Shown: positions 1-10,870 of the stretch, in pieces
How positions within the stretch are numbered: position 1 is the stretch's first letter
How the letters are laid out: each line of letters begins with the position of its first letter
Assembly (NCBI RefSeq): GCF_032229525.1
Contig: NZ_JAVTWB010000112.1
Coordinates: forward strand, 1 to 64,000
Reading direction: 5' to 3'
DNA: 64,000 nucleotides
Source of the DNA: Accumulibacter sp032229525
Lineage (GTDB): Bacteria > Pseudomonadota > Gammaproteobacteria > Burkholderiales > Rhodocyclaceae
Position numbers and translations under genes: made by a program
The notes under the pieces: model-generated
Told to the model about the DNA's origin: nothing
Databases searched by the model: none
The model's input: only the letters and a program-made list of their open reading frames with translations

Positions 1-52
1 GGCTGAGAGAGTCCCTTCGAACCTGTACGGGTCATGCCGTCGTAGGGAAGCG
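1..52 (+). promoter_or_regulatory. TPP riboswitch (THI element), 3' part only
   Basis: The first ~52 bases carry the conserved 3' half of a thiamine pyrophosphate aptamer: the CTGAGAGA element, the GAACCTG segment, and the closing CGTAGGGAAGC. The 5' helix lies before the window. It sits about 120 bases upstream of thiC, the classic target, where TPP binding lowers thiamine gene expression. I see no clear terminator between aptamer and gene, so control could act on translation; that is inference. Confidence 0.88.
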
Positions 53-169
53 GAGCGCACATCGTGGCGCTGGATGGTTGCAGTCACTCCGTCTCGCTCG
101 TCTCACTGGCCCCTTGCACGCTGCCTGTTTCAGTAGCGCTTTTGCCATCGTCTTCTGCAAGGAAACACC

Positions 170-2086
<1,917 letters not shown>

Positions 2087-2764
2087 GGGTCGCCTTGGGC
2101 TCCGGCAACGGTGCTGCTTGCCGCGAGAAGGAATGGGGCGCGGCGACAGGAGCCCCCGTCGGGCGGCCGGCGCTGCCAGGCGGTGTCTGACGGGCGTGCA
2201 GGCAGGTGGCAGTGCCAGTGGTGATGGCCGCGCAGCGAAGAGCGTCTGGCGCCGCGGGTGGAATACTGTCATCTCTTCGTCACGTCAGTCTGTCGCGGGG
2301 GAACGGAGGAGGATTTGCATGATGCGTAGCGTTGTCGGCACTAAACTCAAGCGCCTCAGTCGCACGCTGATCGCGGAGGCGCAGCGCTGGCGGGTGAGCG
2401 GGTCCGGATTGTCGTGTGAAACGAACAAGGCGAAGCCCGTGTAGTCATCGGTATAGGTGAGCACCCTTCCTTGCCAGGCTCATTCCTGGAGGAGGTCGGC
2501 GTGCACCGAGTCGTGGTGGACCAAGATGACGTGGTCAGCGGCAGCTGGCGGCGCCGGCCGGGCGGCCGGACTGCCGATTTGGCCAGCGAATGTCATCGGC
2601 CGGATGGCTGGACGGCGCAGTCTCAGTTCACCGCTCGACTGGCGAGTAAGCGTGACGCTGAAATCGAACTCGCGACCGCCGCGCTGGCTAGCGGCGCCGT
2701 AGGCGGCGAGAGTCGCGGCGAACGAGCGGTTGGTAAAGCGATGCTTGAGCGATACCCTCGCTCG
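2087..2764. other. 678-bp stretch without a convincing gene
   Basis: This lies between thiC and the DUF1840 gene on the opposite strand. It holds a GC-rich hairpin (CCGGCC/GGCCGG, 2554-2569) without a T tract. It also holds a 41-codon frame at 2319-2444 preceded by GGAGGAGG; that frame has no recognisable similarity and I do not call it a gene. Longer frames here run antisense into the neighbouring gene and look like shadows. The stretch may be decayed sequence. Confidence 0.5.
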
Positions 2765-3261
2765 TCAGAAATCCTTGGCCGCCTCCCAAAGGATGAATCC
2801 TTCTTCCTTGCGGGTCCATTCCAGAAGTTCGATCAAAGGGTAGGCGCGCTGACCCAAGCCGATGTGAGCACCTTCGGCAGCCTCGTCGTCGGCACTGTCA
2901 CCATCAGGACTCTGGGCCGCAGCGGCTTGTCCGCTCGCGCTGCCGTCGGTGGCTAGCCGGAGTTTCTGTATCGCGTCCGGCAACTGCTCGCAGGTGATGA
3001 CTCCGCGTGCGCTGCAGTCCTTGCCGATGATCTCCAGCAGCTGACGGGCGACCGGTGCGAACATCATGATCTGCCCGGAGGTGTTNNNNNNNNNNNNNNN
3101 NNNNNNNNNNNNNNNNNNNNNNNNNNNNNNNNNNNNNNNNNNNNNNNNNNNNNNNNNNNNNNNNNNNNNNNNNNNNNNNNNNNNNTCTCCAGCAGCTGAC
3201 GGGCGACCGGTGCGAACATCATGATCTGCCCGGAGGTGTTCGAGGTGAACTTGACCAGCAT
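2765..3261 (-). CDS. DUF1840 domain protein (split by false assembly gap)
   Basis: Small cytoplasmic protein of the DUF1840 family, common in betaproteobacteria; its function is not established. The start MLVKFTSNTSGQIMMFAPVARQ and the GVITCEQLPDAIQKL segment are the recognisable family parts, followed by an acidic, Ala-rich linker and a C-terminal WTRKEEGFILWEA segment. As deposited the gene contains 100 N flanked by two identical 55-bp copies. Removing one copy plus the N (155 bp) turns 497 bp into 342 bp, an uninterrupted 113-codon frame. The gene is therefore probably intact in the organism and the break is an assembly artefact. Confidence 0.8.
3031..3240. repeat. Assembly gap of 100 N between identical 55-bp copies
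   Basis: Bases 3031-3085 and 3186-3240 are identical over 55 bp and enclose exactly 100 N (3086-3185). This is the signature of two contig ends sharing one 55-mer that a scaffolder joined with a fixed-size gap instead of merging. It is not a biological repeat, because collapsing it restores the DUF1840 reading frame. Confidence 0.92.
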
Positions 3262-3525
3262 GGCGGTGTTTCCTTGGCGTTGATGGAATGACGCCTATTG
3301 TCGTCGCTGCGGCAGGGGAGAACAAGAGCCGAGTCCATCACGCTACCGCTGGACGGGTGGTGTGGCGAGGATGGTGGGCCGACACGTTAGTTGGCGAAAG
3401 CTGTCGACAAGCATGAGCACGCCCAGACGGTGAGACAATGAGCGCTTTTCAAGCAGGAGGACGACGGGTGCGGCAGGTTTGGGGTTTCGGACCGGCTCAG
3501 TCGCTTATCGGAAATGAGGACGACG

Positions 3526-4254
3526 ATGGAACTGGAACGCTTGCTGCGATCGCAGGGCTTTGGCAGTCGGGCGGAAAGCCGCGCGCTGGTTTGGGCGGGG
3601 CGAGTAAGCGTAGCTGGAGAGATTTGTGATGATCCCCTCGCGCGATTCGAGCCCGAGGGCTTGGTTTTCTCGGTGGACGATGTCAGCTGGGACTACCGGA
3701 AGTTCGCCTACCTGGCGCTCAACAAGCCCGCCGACTACGAGTGCTCACGTCGTCCGCTGCACCATCCGAGTGTTTATTCCCTGCTTCCCGAACCGTTGCT
3801 GAAGCGGGGTGTGCAGGCCGTTGGCCGGCTCGATCAGGATGCAACTGGGCTGCTTCTGGTGACGGACGATGGCTCGTTCATTCACAAGTGTACGTCACCA
3901 CGCAAGCAGATACCGAAGCTCTACGAGGTGATCACTCGCCACGTGGTCGACGATGAGCAGATATCTGCCTTGCTGAGCGGCGTGCAATTGCATGACGATC
4001 CTCAGGCCGTTGCCGCCGCAGCCTGCGTGCGCCTGAATGAGCGGTGCCTGCAATTGACCGTGACGCAGGGAAGGTATCACCTGGTAAAACGAATGGTCGC
4101 CGCCGCCGGCAACCGCGTGGAGGCCTTGCATCGTGCTTCGATTGGCGGCTTGACGTTGCCGGAGTCCTTGGCAGCAGGCCAGTGGATGTGGCTTGACGCA
4201 CCGGAGCTCGCGCTGCTGGCGCTCAACCAGCGTATGGATTCGTCAGCGGAGTAG
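3526..4254 (+). CDS. rsuA: 16S rRNA pseudouridine(516) synthase, RsuA type
   Basis: Isomerises a uridine of 16S rRNA (U516 in E. coli) during small-subunit assembly. It has an N-terminal S4 RNA-binding domain (LERLLRSQGFGSRAESRALVWAGRVSV, about residues 2-30) followed by the catalytic domain with the GRLDQDATGLLLVTDDG motif. The catalytic Asp is about residue 103. The length (242 aa) fits RsuA. I prefer the ATG at 3526, which has GAGG six to seven bases upstream; an ATG four codons earlier (3514) is also in frame. oxyR follows after 7 bp, so the two are probably cotranscribed. RsuA and RluB/E/F relatives are similar; the short form and lack of extensions favour RsuA. Confidence 0.85.
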   Translation: MELERLLRSQGFGSRAESRALVWAGRVSVAGEICDDPLARFEPEGLVFSVDDVSWDYRKFAYLALNKPADYECSRRPLHHPSVYSLLPEPLLKRGVQAVGRLDQDATGLLLVTDDGSFIHKCTSPRKQIPKLYEVITRHVVDDEQISALLSGVQLHDDPQAVAAAACVRLNERCLQLTVTQGRYHLVKRMVAAAGNRVEALHRASIGGLTLPESLAAGQWMWLDAPELALLALNQRMDSSAE

Positions 4255-4261
4255 CCCGGCG

Positions 4262-5170
4262 ATGACCCTGACCGAACTGCGTTACATCGTGGCGCTCGCA
4301 CGTGAGAAGCACTTCGGGCGCGCGGCGGAGAAATGCCACGTCAGCCAGCCGACACTGTCGGTGGCGCTGAAAAAGTTCGAGCAACGCTACGGCGTCATCG
4401 TCTTCGAGAGATCATCTGCCGAGGTGCGGCTGACGATGCTCGGCGAGCAGATAGCCCGGCAGGCCGAGCGGGTTCTGGAGGATGCGAGCAGACTCAAGGA
4501 GATCGTCGAGCAAGGCAAGGACCCCTTGCAGGGGCCTTTGCGGCTTGGCGTCATCTACACCATAGCGCCGTACCTGCTGCCTCGCCTGATCCCGGCTTTG
4601 CACGCCCGCGCACCGCATATGCCGCTCTATTTGCACGAGAACTTCACGGTCAATTTGGCCACGCAGTTGCGTCGGGGCGACCTGGATGTGATTGTTGTGG
4701 CGCTGCCTTTCGCTGAACCGGGTATCGTTTCGCGAGTGGTGTATGAAGAGCCCTTCCGCGTGGCGTTGCCGCGCGGACATCGGTTGACCAGCCGGACCGT
4801 GATTGACCCGGAAGAGGTGGCTGCGGAAAACCTGTTGCTGCTCGGCAACGGCAATTGTTTCCGCGACCAGGTGGTACAGGCGTGCTCGCAGCTGGCAGCG
4901 CCGGGCGGTACCGAGGGTGCGCTCGAGGGAAGCTCGCTCGAGACGGTACGCTTTATGGTGGCCAGCGGCGCCGGCATCTCGGTGGTGCCCGCATCGGCCG
5001 CGGCTTCGTGGCCGCAAGATGACTTGCTGCAGTTTCGCCATTTCAAGGAGCCTGGCCCGGTGCGCGAGGTAGTGATAGCGTGGCGGGCGACTTTCCCCCG
5101 GCCGCAGGCTATCGATATTTTGCGCGCAGCTATCCTGGCCGCACCCCCCCCGGGAGTTATTATTGTGTGA
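4262..5170 (+). CDS. oxyR: OxyR-type LysR regulator, peroxide sensor
   Basis: LysR-family transcription factor with an N-terminal winged helix (MTLTELRYIVALAREKHFGRAAEKCHVSQPTLS) and a periplasmic-binding-like sensor domain. The two redox cysteines are at residues 199 and 208 in the context NCFRDQVVQAC, with the same spacing and numbering as E. coli OxyR Cys199/Cys208, so disulfide-based H2O2 sensing is well supported. The ATG at 4262 is chosen because the family sequence begins there; the frame extends upstream into rsuA. The protein is 302 aa. Its extreme C-terminus (AAPPPGVIIV) follows a run of eight C, so a small sequencing frameshift in the last codons cannot be excluded. Targets such as katG or ahpC are not nearby. 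Confidence 0.92.
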   Translation: MTLTELRYIVALAREKHFGRAAEKCHVSQPTLSVALKKFEQRYGVIVFERSSAEVRLTMLGEQIARQAERVLEDASRLKEIVEQGKDPLQGPLRLGVIYTIAPYLLPRLIPALHARAPHMPLYLHENFTVNLATQLRRGDLDVIVVALPFAEPGIVSRVVYEEPFRVALPRGHRLTSRTVIDPEEVAAENLLLLGNGNCFRDQVVQACSQLAAPGGTEGALEGSSLETVRFMVASGAGISVVPASAAASWPQDDLLQFRHFKEPGPVREVVIAWRATFPRPQAIDILRAAILAAPPPGVIIV

Positions 5171-5241
5171 TGGCGCTGGTCCAAGGCGAGGCGGGCTATC
5201 GACAAGGCTGAGAGAGCAAGGTGAAAGGCAAGCGCTGGTAC

Positions 5242-5257
5242 TGTTCCACGTGAAACA
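5242..5257. other. parS: parS-like ParB binding site
   Basis: TGTTCCACGTGAAACA matches the bacterial parS consensus TGTTNCACGTGAAACA at every fixed position. It lies in the oxyR-topB intergenic space. A perfect palindromic parS occurs 8 kb away at 13237. Such sites load ParB-CTP clamps and SMC near the replication origin. That this site is used is inference from the match. Confidence 0.75.
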
Positions 5258-5284
5258 AGAAGGCTGCCCAAGAGGCAGCCTTCT
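5258..5284. terminator. Bidirectional terminator hairpin between oxyR and topB
   Basis: AGAAGGCTGCC (5258-5268) pairs perfectly with GGCAGCCTTCT (5274-5284) around a 5-base loop, an 11-bp stem between the convergent ends of oxyR (plus) and topB (minus). The A and T bases at the stem ends give a short U-containing tail on either transcript. It directly abuts the parS-like site. Confidence 0.7.
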
Positions 5285-5308
5285 ACGGGTGTAGCTACTT
5301 CTGCGCCT

Positions 5309-7897
5309 CTAGCTCGTCACCTTCTTGCGCGTCCTGGTGGTGGTCGTCGCGGCCGCCTCGGCTGCGTCGCCGGAGGCGGTCTTGTCACTTGCCGTACCGG
5401 TCTTCTTGGCTGGCGTCTTGGGCTCGCGTTTCTCGAACTCGAAGCCCACCTTTCCGTCACTACCGCGGACCAGATAAGCCGAGAATTTGCGGCGCGTGCG
5501 AGCCGACACGAAACCCTTGAGTAGATCCGTACGACCCGTGCTCAGCAGTTTCTGCATTTGTTCGGGCTCGATGGCTTGTTGGAGAATAATCGTCCCCGAG
5601 CGGAAATCACAGCTCTTGCCGGGGCCTTGAGCTTTCTCGCAAATATACGACATGCCATGCGCGACGACGCGAGCACCGCATTTCGGGCAAGCCCCCAAAC
5701 TTTCGTGTTGCGAGAAGTCGACCGCCTCGGACGCGCCGTCACCGCTCGCCTGCCCGAAGTCGAACTCGAGCGCGTTGTCGGCGTTGAGCTGGACGATGGC
5801 GTTGAAGGGGCGCCCCATCTTGTTGCGGAAACCCATCAGCGGGCCCATCCTGCGCTGCGTCAGAAGCTCTTCGATCTCCGCGGCTTCGAACTGGCGGCTG
5901 GCGACTATTTTCCACAGCGAAAAGTCGCAGCCCTGGCACTGAAATTTCTTGTGGGTTTCCTTGATCAGACCACCGCATTTTGGGCAAGGTGTGGTCAGCT
6001 CCCCGAAATCCCCCGGGATGGTGTCGCTATCGTAACTCTTGGCGCGGGCGACGATGCGCTCGGTCATCGCGGCGATTTCTTGCATGAACTCGCTGCGTGA
6101 CATCTGGCCGCTCTCCATGCGTGCCAGCTTCCATTCCCACTCGCCGGTGAGTTCGGGGGCCGTCAGCTCCTGAATGCCGAGGCCGTTGAGCAGGGTCATC
6201 AGCGAAAAAGCCTTGGCTGTCGGTAATAGCTCGCGTCCTTCGCGGTGAAGGTACTGCTCGGCGAGCAGGTTTTCGATGATCTGCGCCCGGGTCGCCGGCG
6301 TGCCCAGACCACGACCGGCCATCGCTGCCCGCAGCTCCTCGTCATCCATCGTCTTGCCAGCACCTTCCATGGCCGAAAGGAGCGTGGCTTCGGAGTAGCG
6401 CGCCGGCGGTCTGGTCTGGTGTTCGTTGAGCAGCACTTCATCGGCCCTGACGCCCTCGTTGGGCTCGACAGCGACCAGGTTGCCATCATCACCTTCCCGT
6501 CCTTCGCGCCCGTACACCGCCAGCCAACCGGGGTTGACCAGCACCTTGCCTTCGGTCTTGAACGGCTCGCCCTCGACGCGCGTAATGCGGGTGGTGATGA
6601 GGTATTCGGCTGCCGGGTAGAAGACTGCGAGAAAGCGCTTGACGACCATGTCGTAGAGTTTCATTTCGGGCTCGGACAGCGTTTTTGGCGCCTGCAGCGT
6701 CGGAATGATCGCGAAGTGGTCAGAGATTTTGGCGTTATTGAAGATGCGCTTGTTCGGCACAACCCATTGGCTGGCGAGGATCTGCTGGGCGAATGGCGCG
6801 TACCGGGCGACTGTGACTTCGTCGTGACCCTTGCCGGCACCTTCGCCAGTAAGCATCGACAGTGTCGCACTGACCGTTTCTCGATAGTCCTCCGGCAGCG
6901 CGCGGGCGTCGGTACGAGGGTAGGTCAGCACCTTGTGCTTTTCATAGAGCGCCTGCGCGAGTCCGAGCGTCGCTTTGGCCGAAAAGCCAAAACGACTGTT
7001 GGCTTCGCGTTGCAGGCTGGTCAGGTCGTAGAGCAGCGGTGAAAGTTGCGTCGAGGCCTTGGCCTCTTCACTGACCTTCCCGTCCTTGCCGGCACATTTC
7101 GCTTGTAGCACCGTGGCTCTGGTTTCGTCCCACAGGCGATCAGCGCGCGCGTGCTCGTCGTCCTTGCCCTTGAATTTTTCGTCGAACCACTTGCCACGAT
7201 AGATGCCGGCGGCGCAGGTGAAGACGCCCTCGAGCTCCCAGTAGGCGCGGGGCTTGAACTTGCGTATGCGGTCCTCACGGTCCACCATCAGGGCCAACGT
7301 AGGCGTCTGGACGCGACCGACGGTAGTGAGGTGGAAGCCGCCCGTCTTCGAGTTGAAGGCGGTCATGGCGCGCGTGCCATTGATGCCAACCAGCCAGTCG
7401 GATTCTGAGCGGCAGACGGCCGCATCGGCGAGCCCGTGCATATCGGCACCACTGCGCAGGCAGGAAAAGCCATCTCTGATGGCCTGTTGGGTCATCGATT
7501 GTAGCCACAGACGCTCGATCGGTTTGGCAGTCTTGGCGTGCTGGACGATGTAGTTGAAGATCAGTTCGCCCTCGCGGCCAGCGTCGCACGCATTGACCAG
7601 GCTGTCGATATCTTTGCGCTTGATCAGACGGACGAGCAGCTTGAGCCGCGACTCGGTCTTCTGGATCGGTCGTAGCGCGAAGTGCGGCGGTATCACCGGC
7701 AGGTTGGCGAAAGACCACTTGCCGCGCTTGACCTCATATTCCTCGGGACAGGCGAGCTCCAGGAGGTGCCCGATTGCCGAGGAGACAACGTAGGCATCAC
7801 TTTCGAAATAATCGTCATGTCGGACGAAGCCGCCGATGGCACGTGTGAGATCGGCAGCGACGGAAGGTTTCTCGGCGATGATCAGTTTCTTGCTCAT
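5309..7897 (-). CDS. topB: DNA topoisomerase III
   Basis: Type IA topoisomerase that passes single strands and resolves replication and recombination intermediates. The N-terminal Toprim domain starts MSKKLIIAEKPSVAADL and has NACDAGREGE; the catalytic core carries VGRVQTPTLALMV and the active-site Tyr326 in LTYPRTDA (E. coli Tyr328). Two C-terminal zinc ribbons (CPKCGG..CQGC and CPKCGA..CEK..C) precede a Lys/Thr/Ala-rich tail of about 40 residues. The ATG at 7897 is chosen because homology starts there, although the frame is open upstream. The product is 862 aa, longer than E. coli TopB (653) because of the zinc-finger extension. Convergent with oxyR. Confidence 0.93.
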   Translation of the reverse strand: MSKKLIIAEKPSVAADLTRAIGGFVRHDDYFESDAYVVSSAIGHLLELACPEEYEVKRGKWSFANLPVIPPHFALRPIQKTESRLKLLVRLIKRKDIDSLVNACDAGREGELIFNYIVQHAKTAKPIERLWLQSMTQQAIRDGFSCLRSGADMHGLADAAVCRSESDWLVGINGTRAMTAFNSKTGGFHLTTVGRVQTPTLALMVDREDRIRKFKPRAYWELEGVFTCAAGIYRGKWFDEKFKGKDDEHARADRLWDETRATVLQAKCAGKDGKVSEEAKASTQLSPLLYDLTSLQREANSRFGFSAKATLGLAQALYEKHKVLTYPRTDARALPEDYRETVSATLSMLTGEGAGKGHDEVTVARYAPFAQQILASQWVVPNKRIFNNAKISDHFAIIPTLQAPKTLSEPEMKLYDMVVKRFLAVFYPAAEYLITTRITRVEGEPFKTEGKVLVNPGWLAVYGREGREGDDGNLVAVEPNEGVRADEVLLNEHQTRPPARYSEATLLSAMEGAGKTMDDEELRAAMAGRGLGTPATRAQIIENLLAEQYLHREGRELLPTAKAFSLMTLLNGLGIQELTAPELTGEWEWKLARMESGQMSRSEFMQEIAAMTERIVARAKSYDSDTIPGDFGELTTPCPKCGGLIKETHKKFQCQGCDFSLWKIVASRQFEAAEIEELLTQRRMGPLMGFRNKMGRPFNAIVQLNADNALEFDFGQASGDGASEAVDFSQHESLGACPKCGARVVAHGMSYICEKAQGPGKSCDFRSGTIILQQAIEPEQMQKLLSTGRTDLLKGFVSARTRRKFSAYLVRGSDGKVGFEFEKREPKTPAKKTGTASDKTASGDAAEAAATTTTRTRKKVTS

Positions 7898-8114
7898 GGG
7901 GTCTTCATCAGTCCGGGAAAGTGGCCAAAGAGCGGCTGGCAGGATAGGCGAGCGCTGGAGGATGCTGCGAGCCATGATAAGAGGACTCAGCCAAGCTTGG
8001 CAAGCAAGCTTGGCCGCTGCGCTGGCGCACAGCGTGTTGCCGAATGCACCGATCCCGGGCCGGCTGCGGGCGATGGCCAGCCGTTCGGGGTTGCCGGGGA
8101 AGGGTCCGTGACGC

Positions 8115-8564
8115 TCAGTGGAGCAGTCGCTGGTCACCATCGTCGAGCAACTCCTCGACAATCAGCGGCTCGAGGACCTGCTCACGGCTCCAGAGGATCG
8201 TCAGTACGATGATCTTGAACGTGCTTAGTGGAACAGGGTGCTCTTCGAGGAGCATCGCACCTTCGATTACCAGCTCCCGCAAAGCGGGTGTCAGTACCTC
8301 CGTCGTCTCGAGGAAGGCGATGAAACCGAGGCAATCAACGCCGAGCTTGCGTTGCTCTTCTGGAAGGTAGACGCGGGTTGCACGGCTATCACCGCCGAGC
8401 ACGACGACCGGCGCCGCTTTCAGGCCGTCCAGCCAGCGCAGGGCGACGGCAATCGCCTCGTCCTGGAAGCCGACGGCACTCAAGCGGCGCTTCAGCGTCT
8501 TGCTCTTGGGGCGAGCGCTGAAATCATGATAGTTCTCGAAAAGGTAGACCAGGATATCGATCAT
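8115..8564 (-). CDS. smg: Smg family protein (DUF494)
   Basis: A 149-residue acidic protein of the Smg/DUF494 family, widely found next to dprA and def in beta- and gammaproteobacteria; its biochemical role is unknown. The characteristic N-terminus MIDILVYLFENYHDF and the Leu/Glu-rich C-terminal helices (REQVLEPLIVEELLDDGDQRLLH) are present. The ATG at 8564 is the only good start; a TTG directly before it is also in frame. dprA ends 12 bp upstream, so the two form an operon. The ordering lysM-dprA-smg-topB is the usual betaproteobacterial one. Confidence 0.88.
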   Translation of the reverse strand: MIDILVYLFENYHDFSARPKSKTLKRRLSAVGFQDEAIAVALRWLDGLKAAPVVVLGGDSRATRVYLPEEQRKLGVDCLGFIAFLETTEVLTPALRELVIEGAMLLEEHPVPLSTFKIIVLTILWSREQVLEPLIVEELLDDGDQRLLH

Positions 8565-8576
8565 CAAAAGAGGCTC

Positions 8577-9668
8577 TCAGGCTTGGGAAATCCGCTGATA
8601 GCGGCCGCCAGCCAAACTGGCGACCTGGCCATCAAGTTCAAGGTGCAGGAGCATCACCGAAACGATGTCGGCCGTCAAGCCGCTGCGGCCTACCAGATCA
8701 TCCAGATTGCAGGGATCGAAACCCATGGCCAGCAGCAGTCGGCTGGTTTCCGGCTCGCTATTCGATGCGCTCGCCGGGGCGCTGGGTGGAGCGAGGTACC
8801 CGCTAAGCTCGTCAAAGATGTCCTGAACCGTCTCCACCAGCTTGGCGCCTTGTCTGATAAGTTTGTGGCAGCCGCGGGATTGGGGTGAGTGAATCGATCC
8901 GGGGATGGCAAAGACCTCCCGCCCCTGCTCGGCGGCGAGTCGTGCGGTAATCAGCGAGCCGCTGTCGATCGTCGCTTCGACGACCAGGGTGCCGCACGCA
9001 AAGCCCGAGATCAGTCGGTTGCGGCGCGGGAAGTTCGCTGCGGCAGGTGGCGTGCCCATCCGGAACTCAGAAACGATGGCCCCTCTGGCGGCTATCGACA
9101 GCGCCAGTTCCTGGTTGGAGGCCGGGTAGAGTCGGTCGATTCCGGTGCCGGTGAAAGCCACAGTGTTTCCGGACGCCCTTAGCGCGCCACGATGAGCCGC
9201 CGCGTCGATGCCCAGAGCAAGACCACTGGCGATGGTCAGGCCGGCGTTGGCCAAGGCCGCGGCGAAGCGCTCGGCGTTCGTGGCGCCTTGTGGTGTCGGA
9301 TTACGACTGCCGACGATGGCCAATGCAGGAGCATTGAGCAAATCGAGGCGGCCGCGAACGTAGAGCAGGGCCGGTGGGTCAGGAATTTGCAGCAGCGTTT
9401 GAGGATACTCGGGGTCCGCCAGATGAAGGATCTGCTGGCCGGGCTTCTCCGACCACGCCAGGGCTTGGTCGACGGCAGCGCGATTATCGGTGTCGAGCAA
9501 CAGCTTGGCGGCCTTGTCCCCCACGACATCCCCGAGGGCGCTACGGCCAGCGCGAAAGATGGCCTCTGGCAGTCCGACGGCGGCGAGCAGCTTGCGCTGC
9601 GTCTCACCGCCAATACCGGGAATCAGCGTCAGTCGCAGCCAGGAGGCCAGCGACTCGCCTGCGTCCAT
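8577..9668 (-). CDS. dprA: DNA processing protein DprA
   Basis: DprA (Smf) binds incoming single-stranded DNA and loads RecA during natural transformation. The 363-residue protein has an N-terminal SAM-like region (LRLTLIPGIGGETQRKLL), the Rossmann-like core (VGSRNPTPQGATNAERFA, SGLALGIDAAAHRGAL, PRRNRLISGFACGTLVVEA, SGSLITARLAAEQGREVFAIPG) and a C-terminal winged-helix segment ending near GRYQRISQA. Its start codon directly abuts the stop codon of the upstream LysM gene, so translation is probably coupled. Presence of dprA alone does not prove competence, since it is widely conserved. Confidence 0.94.
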   Translation of the reverse strand: MDAGESLASWLRLTLIPGIGGETQRKLLAAVGLPEAIFRAGRSALGDVVGDKAAKLLLDTDNRAAVDQALAWSEKPGQQILHLADPEYPQTLLQIPDPPALLYVRGRLDLLNAPALAIVGSRNPTPQGATNAERFAAALANAGLTIASGLALGIDAAAHRGALRASGNTVAFTGTGIDRLYPASNQELALSIAARGAIVSEFRMGTPPAAANFPRRNRLISGFACGTLVVEATIDSGSLITARLAAEQGREVFAIPGSIHSPQSRGCHKLIRQGAKLVETVQDIFDELSGYLAPPSAPASASNSEPETSRLLLAMGFDPCNLDDLVGRSGLTADIVSVMLLHLELDGQVASLAGGRYQRISQA

Positions 9669-10685
9669 CTACGGCGTACGGATGAAGTCGTTGACGTCAA
9701 TCGTGCCTTCAGCCTGTACCACCAGACCGTAGGAAATGCGGTCAAAGACCCGGAAAATAACCAGCAGGCCAGTGCGTAGTACCGGAATCTGTACCGCTAT
9801 CTTCTGGTCATTGTCATTACGTTCGTCGATGACGCGATTGCGGTCCACCGCCAGAACGTGGGCGATCTCGATGCCGTCCTTGGCGCCGCGATTGATTGCG
9901 AGTATCGAGCCACGTCCGGCGGCATCGACGCCGCCGTAGACGGAGATCACGCGACCATCGACGCTGAAATCGGGTTTGTGCGGTACGTAGGCGATTATTG
10001 GTGGGCGCACGGTTGGTAGCATGCGATCTCCGCGGCCAATCTCCTGTTTCACCGTGACCACCTCGAAAGTCGCCGGGTTGCCGGCCTCGAGCTGTCGTGC
10101 GGTGCCTAGATAGAAGGCTTCATAGCCGAGGATTTCGTCAGTTTCCGGATCGCGCAATGGCTTGCCGTTGCGGTAGATCTGCCAGTTTGGCTCGGCAGGG
10201 TCTGCGTTGCTGACATAGGCCAGGTCGCCATTGCCTATGAAGACCCTGTCCTGCGGCGTTGCCACGATGAGTGCTGCGTGGTCCAGGCCGTGCGCTTCGA
10301 CGATCAGCGGTTCGGAGAGAAAAGGCCTGATGACGTTGGGTGGAATGGCCGGAATCGCCTGCTCGATCAATTCGGCGTGAATCTGCGGCAGCACGCGGCT
10401 ACTTTGCAGACGCAACATGGGATTGCCCTGGGGGTCACGATCGAGAATGATCACATCACCAGGGAAGATGCGGTTCGGGTTACGGATCTGTTCTTGGTTC
10501 ATCCGCCAAATTTCCGGCCAGCGCCAAGGCTCCTTTAGGAAGGTGCCGGAAATGCCCCAGAGCGTGTCGCCAGGCGCTACGATGTAGCGGTCCGGGGCGC
10601 CATCTGCCAGTTGAAGGTTCTGGCCTGCGGCCCAGCAGAGTGTGCTGACCATGGCCAGAAGGAACGCGGATATAATGCGGATCAT
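9669..10685 (-). CDS. Exported LysM domain protein
   Basis: A secreted protein with a signal peptide (MIRIISAFLLAMVSTLCWAAG) followed by one LysM module (about residues 34-80: YIVAPGDTLWGISGTFLKEPWRWPEIWRMN...IFPGDVIIL), which binds peptidoglycan glycan chains. The remaining ~250 residues are beta-rich, include GYEAFYLGTARQLEAGNPATFEV, and have no motif I can assign. The start at 10685 is chosen because the signal peptide begins there; ten more in-frame codons lie upstream. It heads the dprA-smg operon, an arrangement conserved in betaproteobacteria, and is divergent from def. The 185-bp spacer to def should hold both promoters. Confidence 0.88.
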   Translation of the reverse strand: MIRIISAFLLAMVSTLCWAAGQNLQLADGAPDRYIVAPGDTLWGISGTFLKEPWRWPEIWRMNQEQIRNPNRIFPGDVIILDRDPQGNPMLRLQSSRVLPQIHAELIEQAIPAIPPNVIRPFLSEPLIVEAHGLDHAALIVATPQDRVFIGNGDLAYVSNADPAEPNWQIYRNGKPLRDPETDEILGYEAFYLGTARQLEAGNPATFEVVTVKQEIGRGDRMLPTVRPPIIAYVPHKPDFSVDGRVISVYGGVDAAGRGSILAINRGAKDGIEIAHVLAVDRNRVIDERNDNDQKIAVQIPVLRTGLLVIFRVFDRISYGLVVQAEGTIDVNDFIRTP

Positions 10686-10870
10686 CGTGTTATCCTCGTA
10701 CGAGCGCCCGTACATGGTGGGATGGAACTCCAGGTGCGCGATTCTGTCCGAATTACCGTGTTAGCTGCGTCTCTGGCCGAAGTCATCGCGCGCCTCGCGC
10801 CAAAGGCGTCGGAATACTCAAGACACTACGTTAGATTCTGCACGTAGTTATTTCTTCGATCAAGCCTTTT

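Noticed and set aside
2319..2444. Small 41-codon frame with a strong GGAGGAGG upstream
   Set aside because: No similarity or codon signal I can recognise; kept only as a note in the intergenic entry.
3031..3240. Biological 55-bp direct repeat
   Set aside because: Exact length identity with the copy at 26727-26936, the 100-N filler and restoration of a reading frame on collapse show an assembly artefact.
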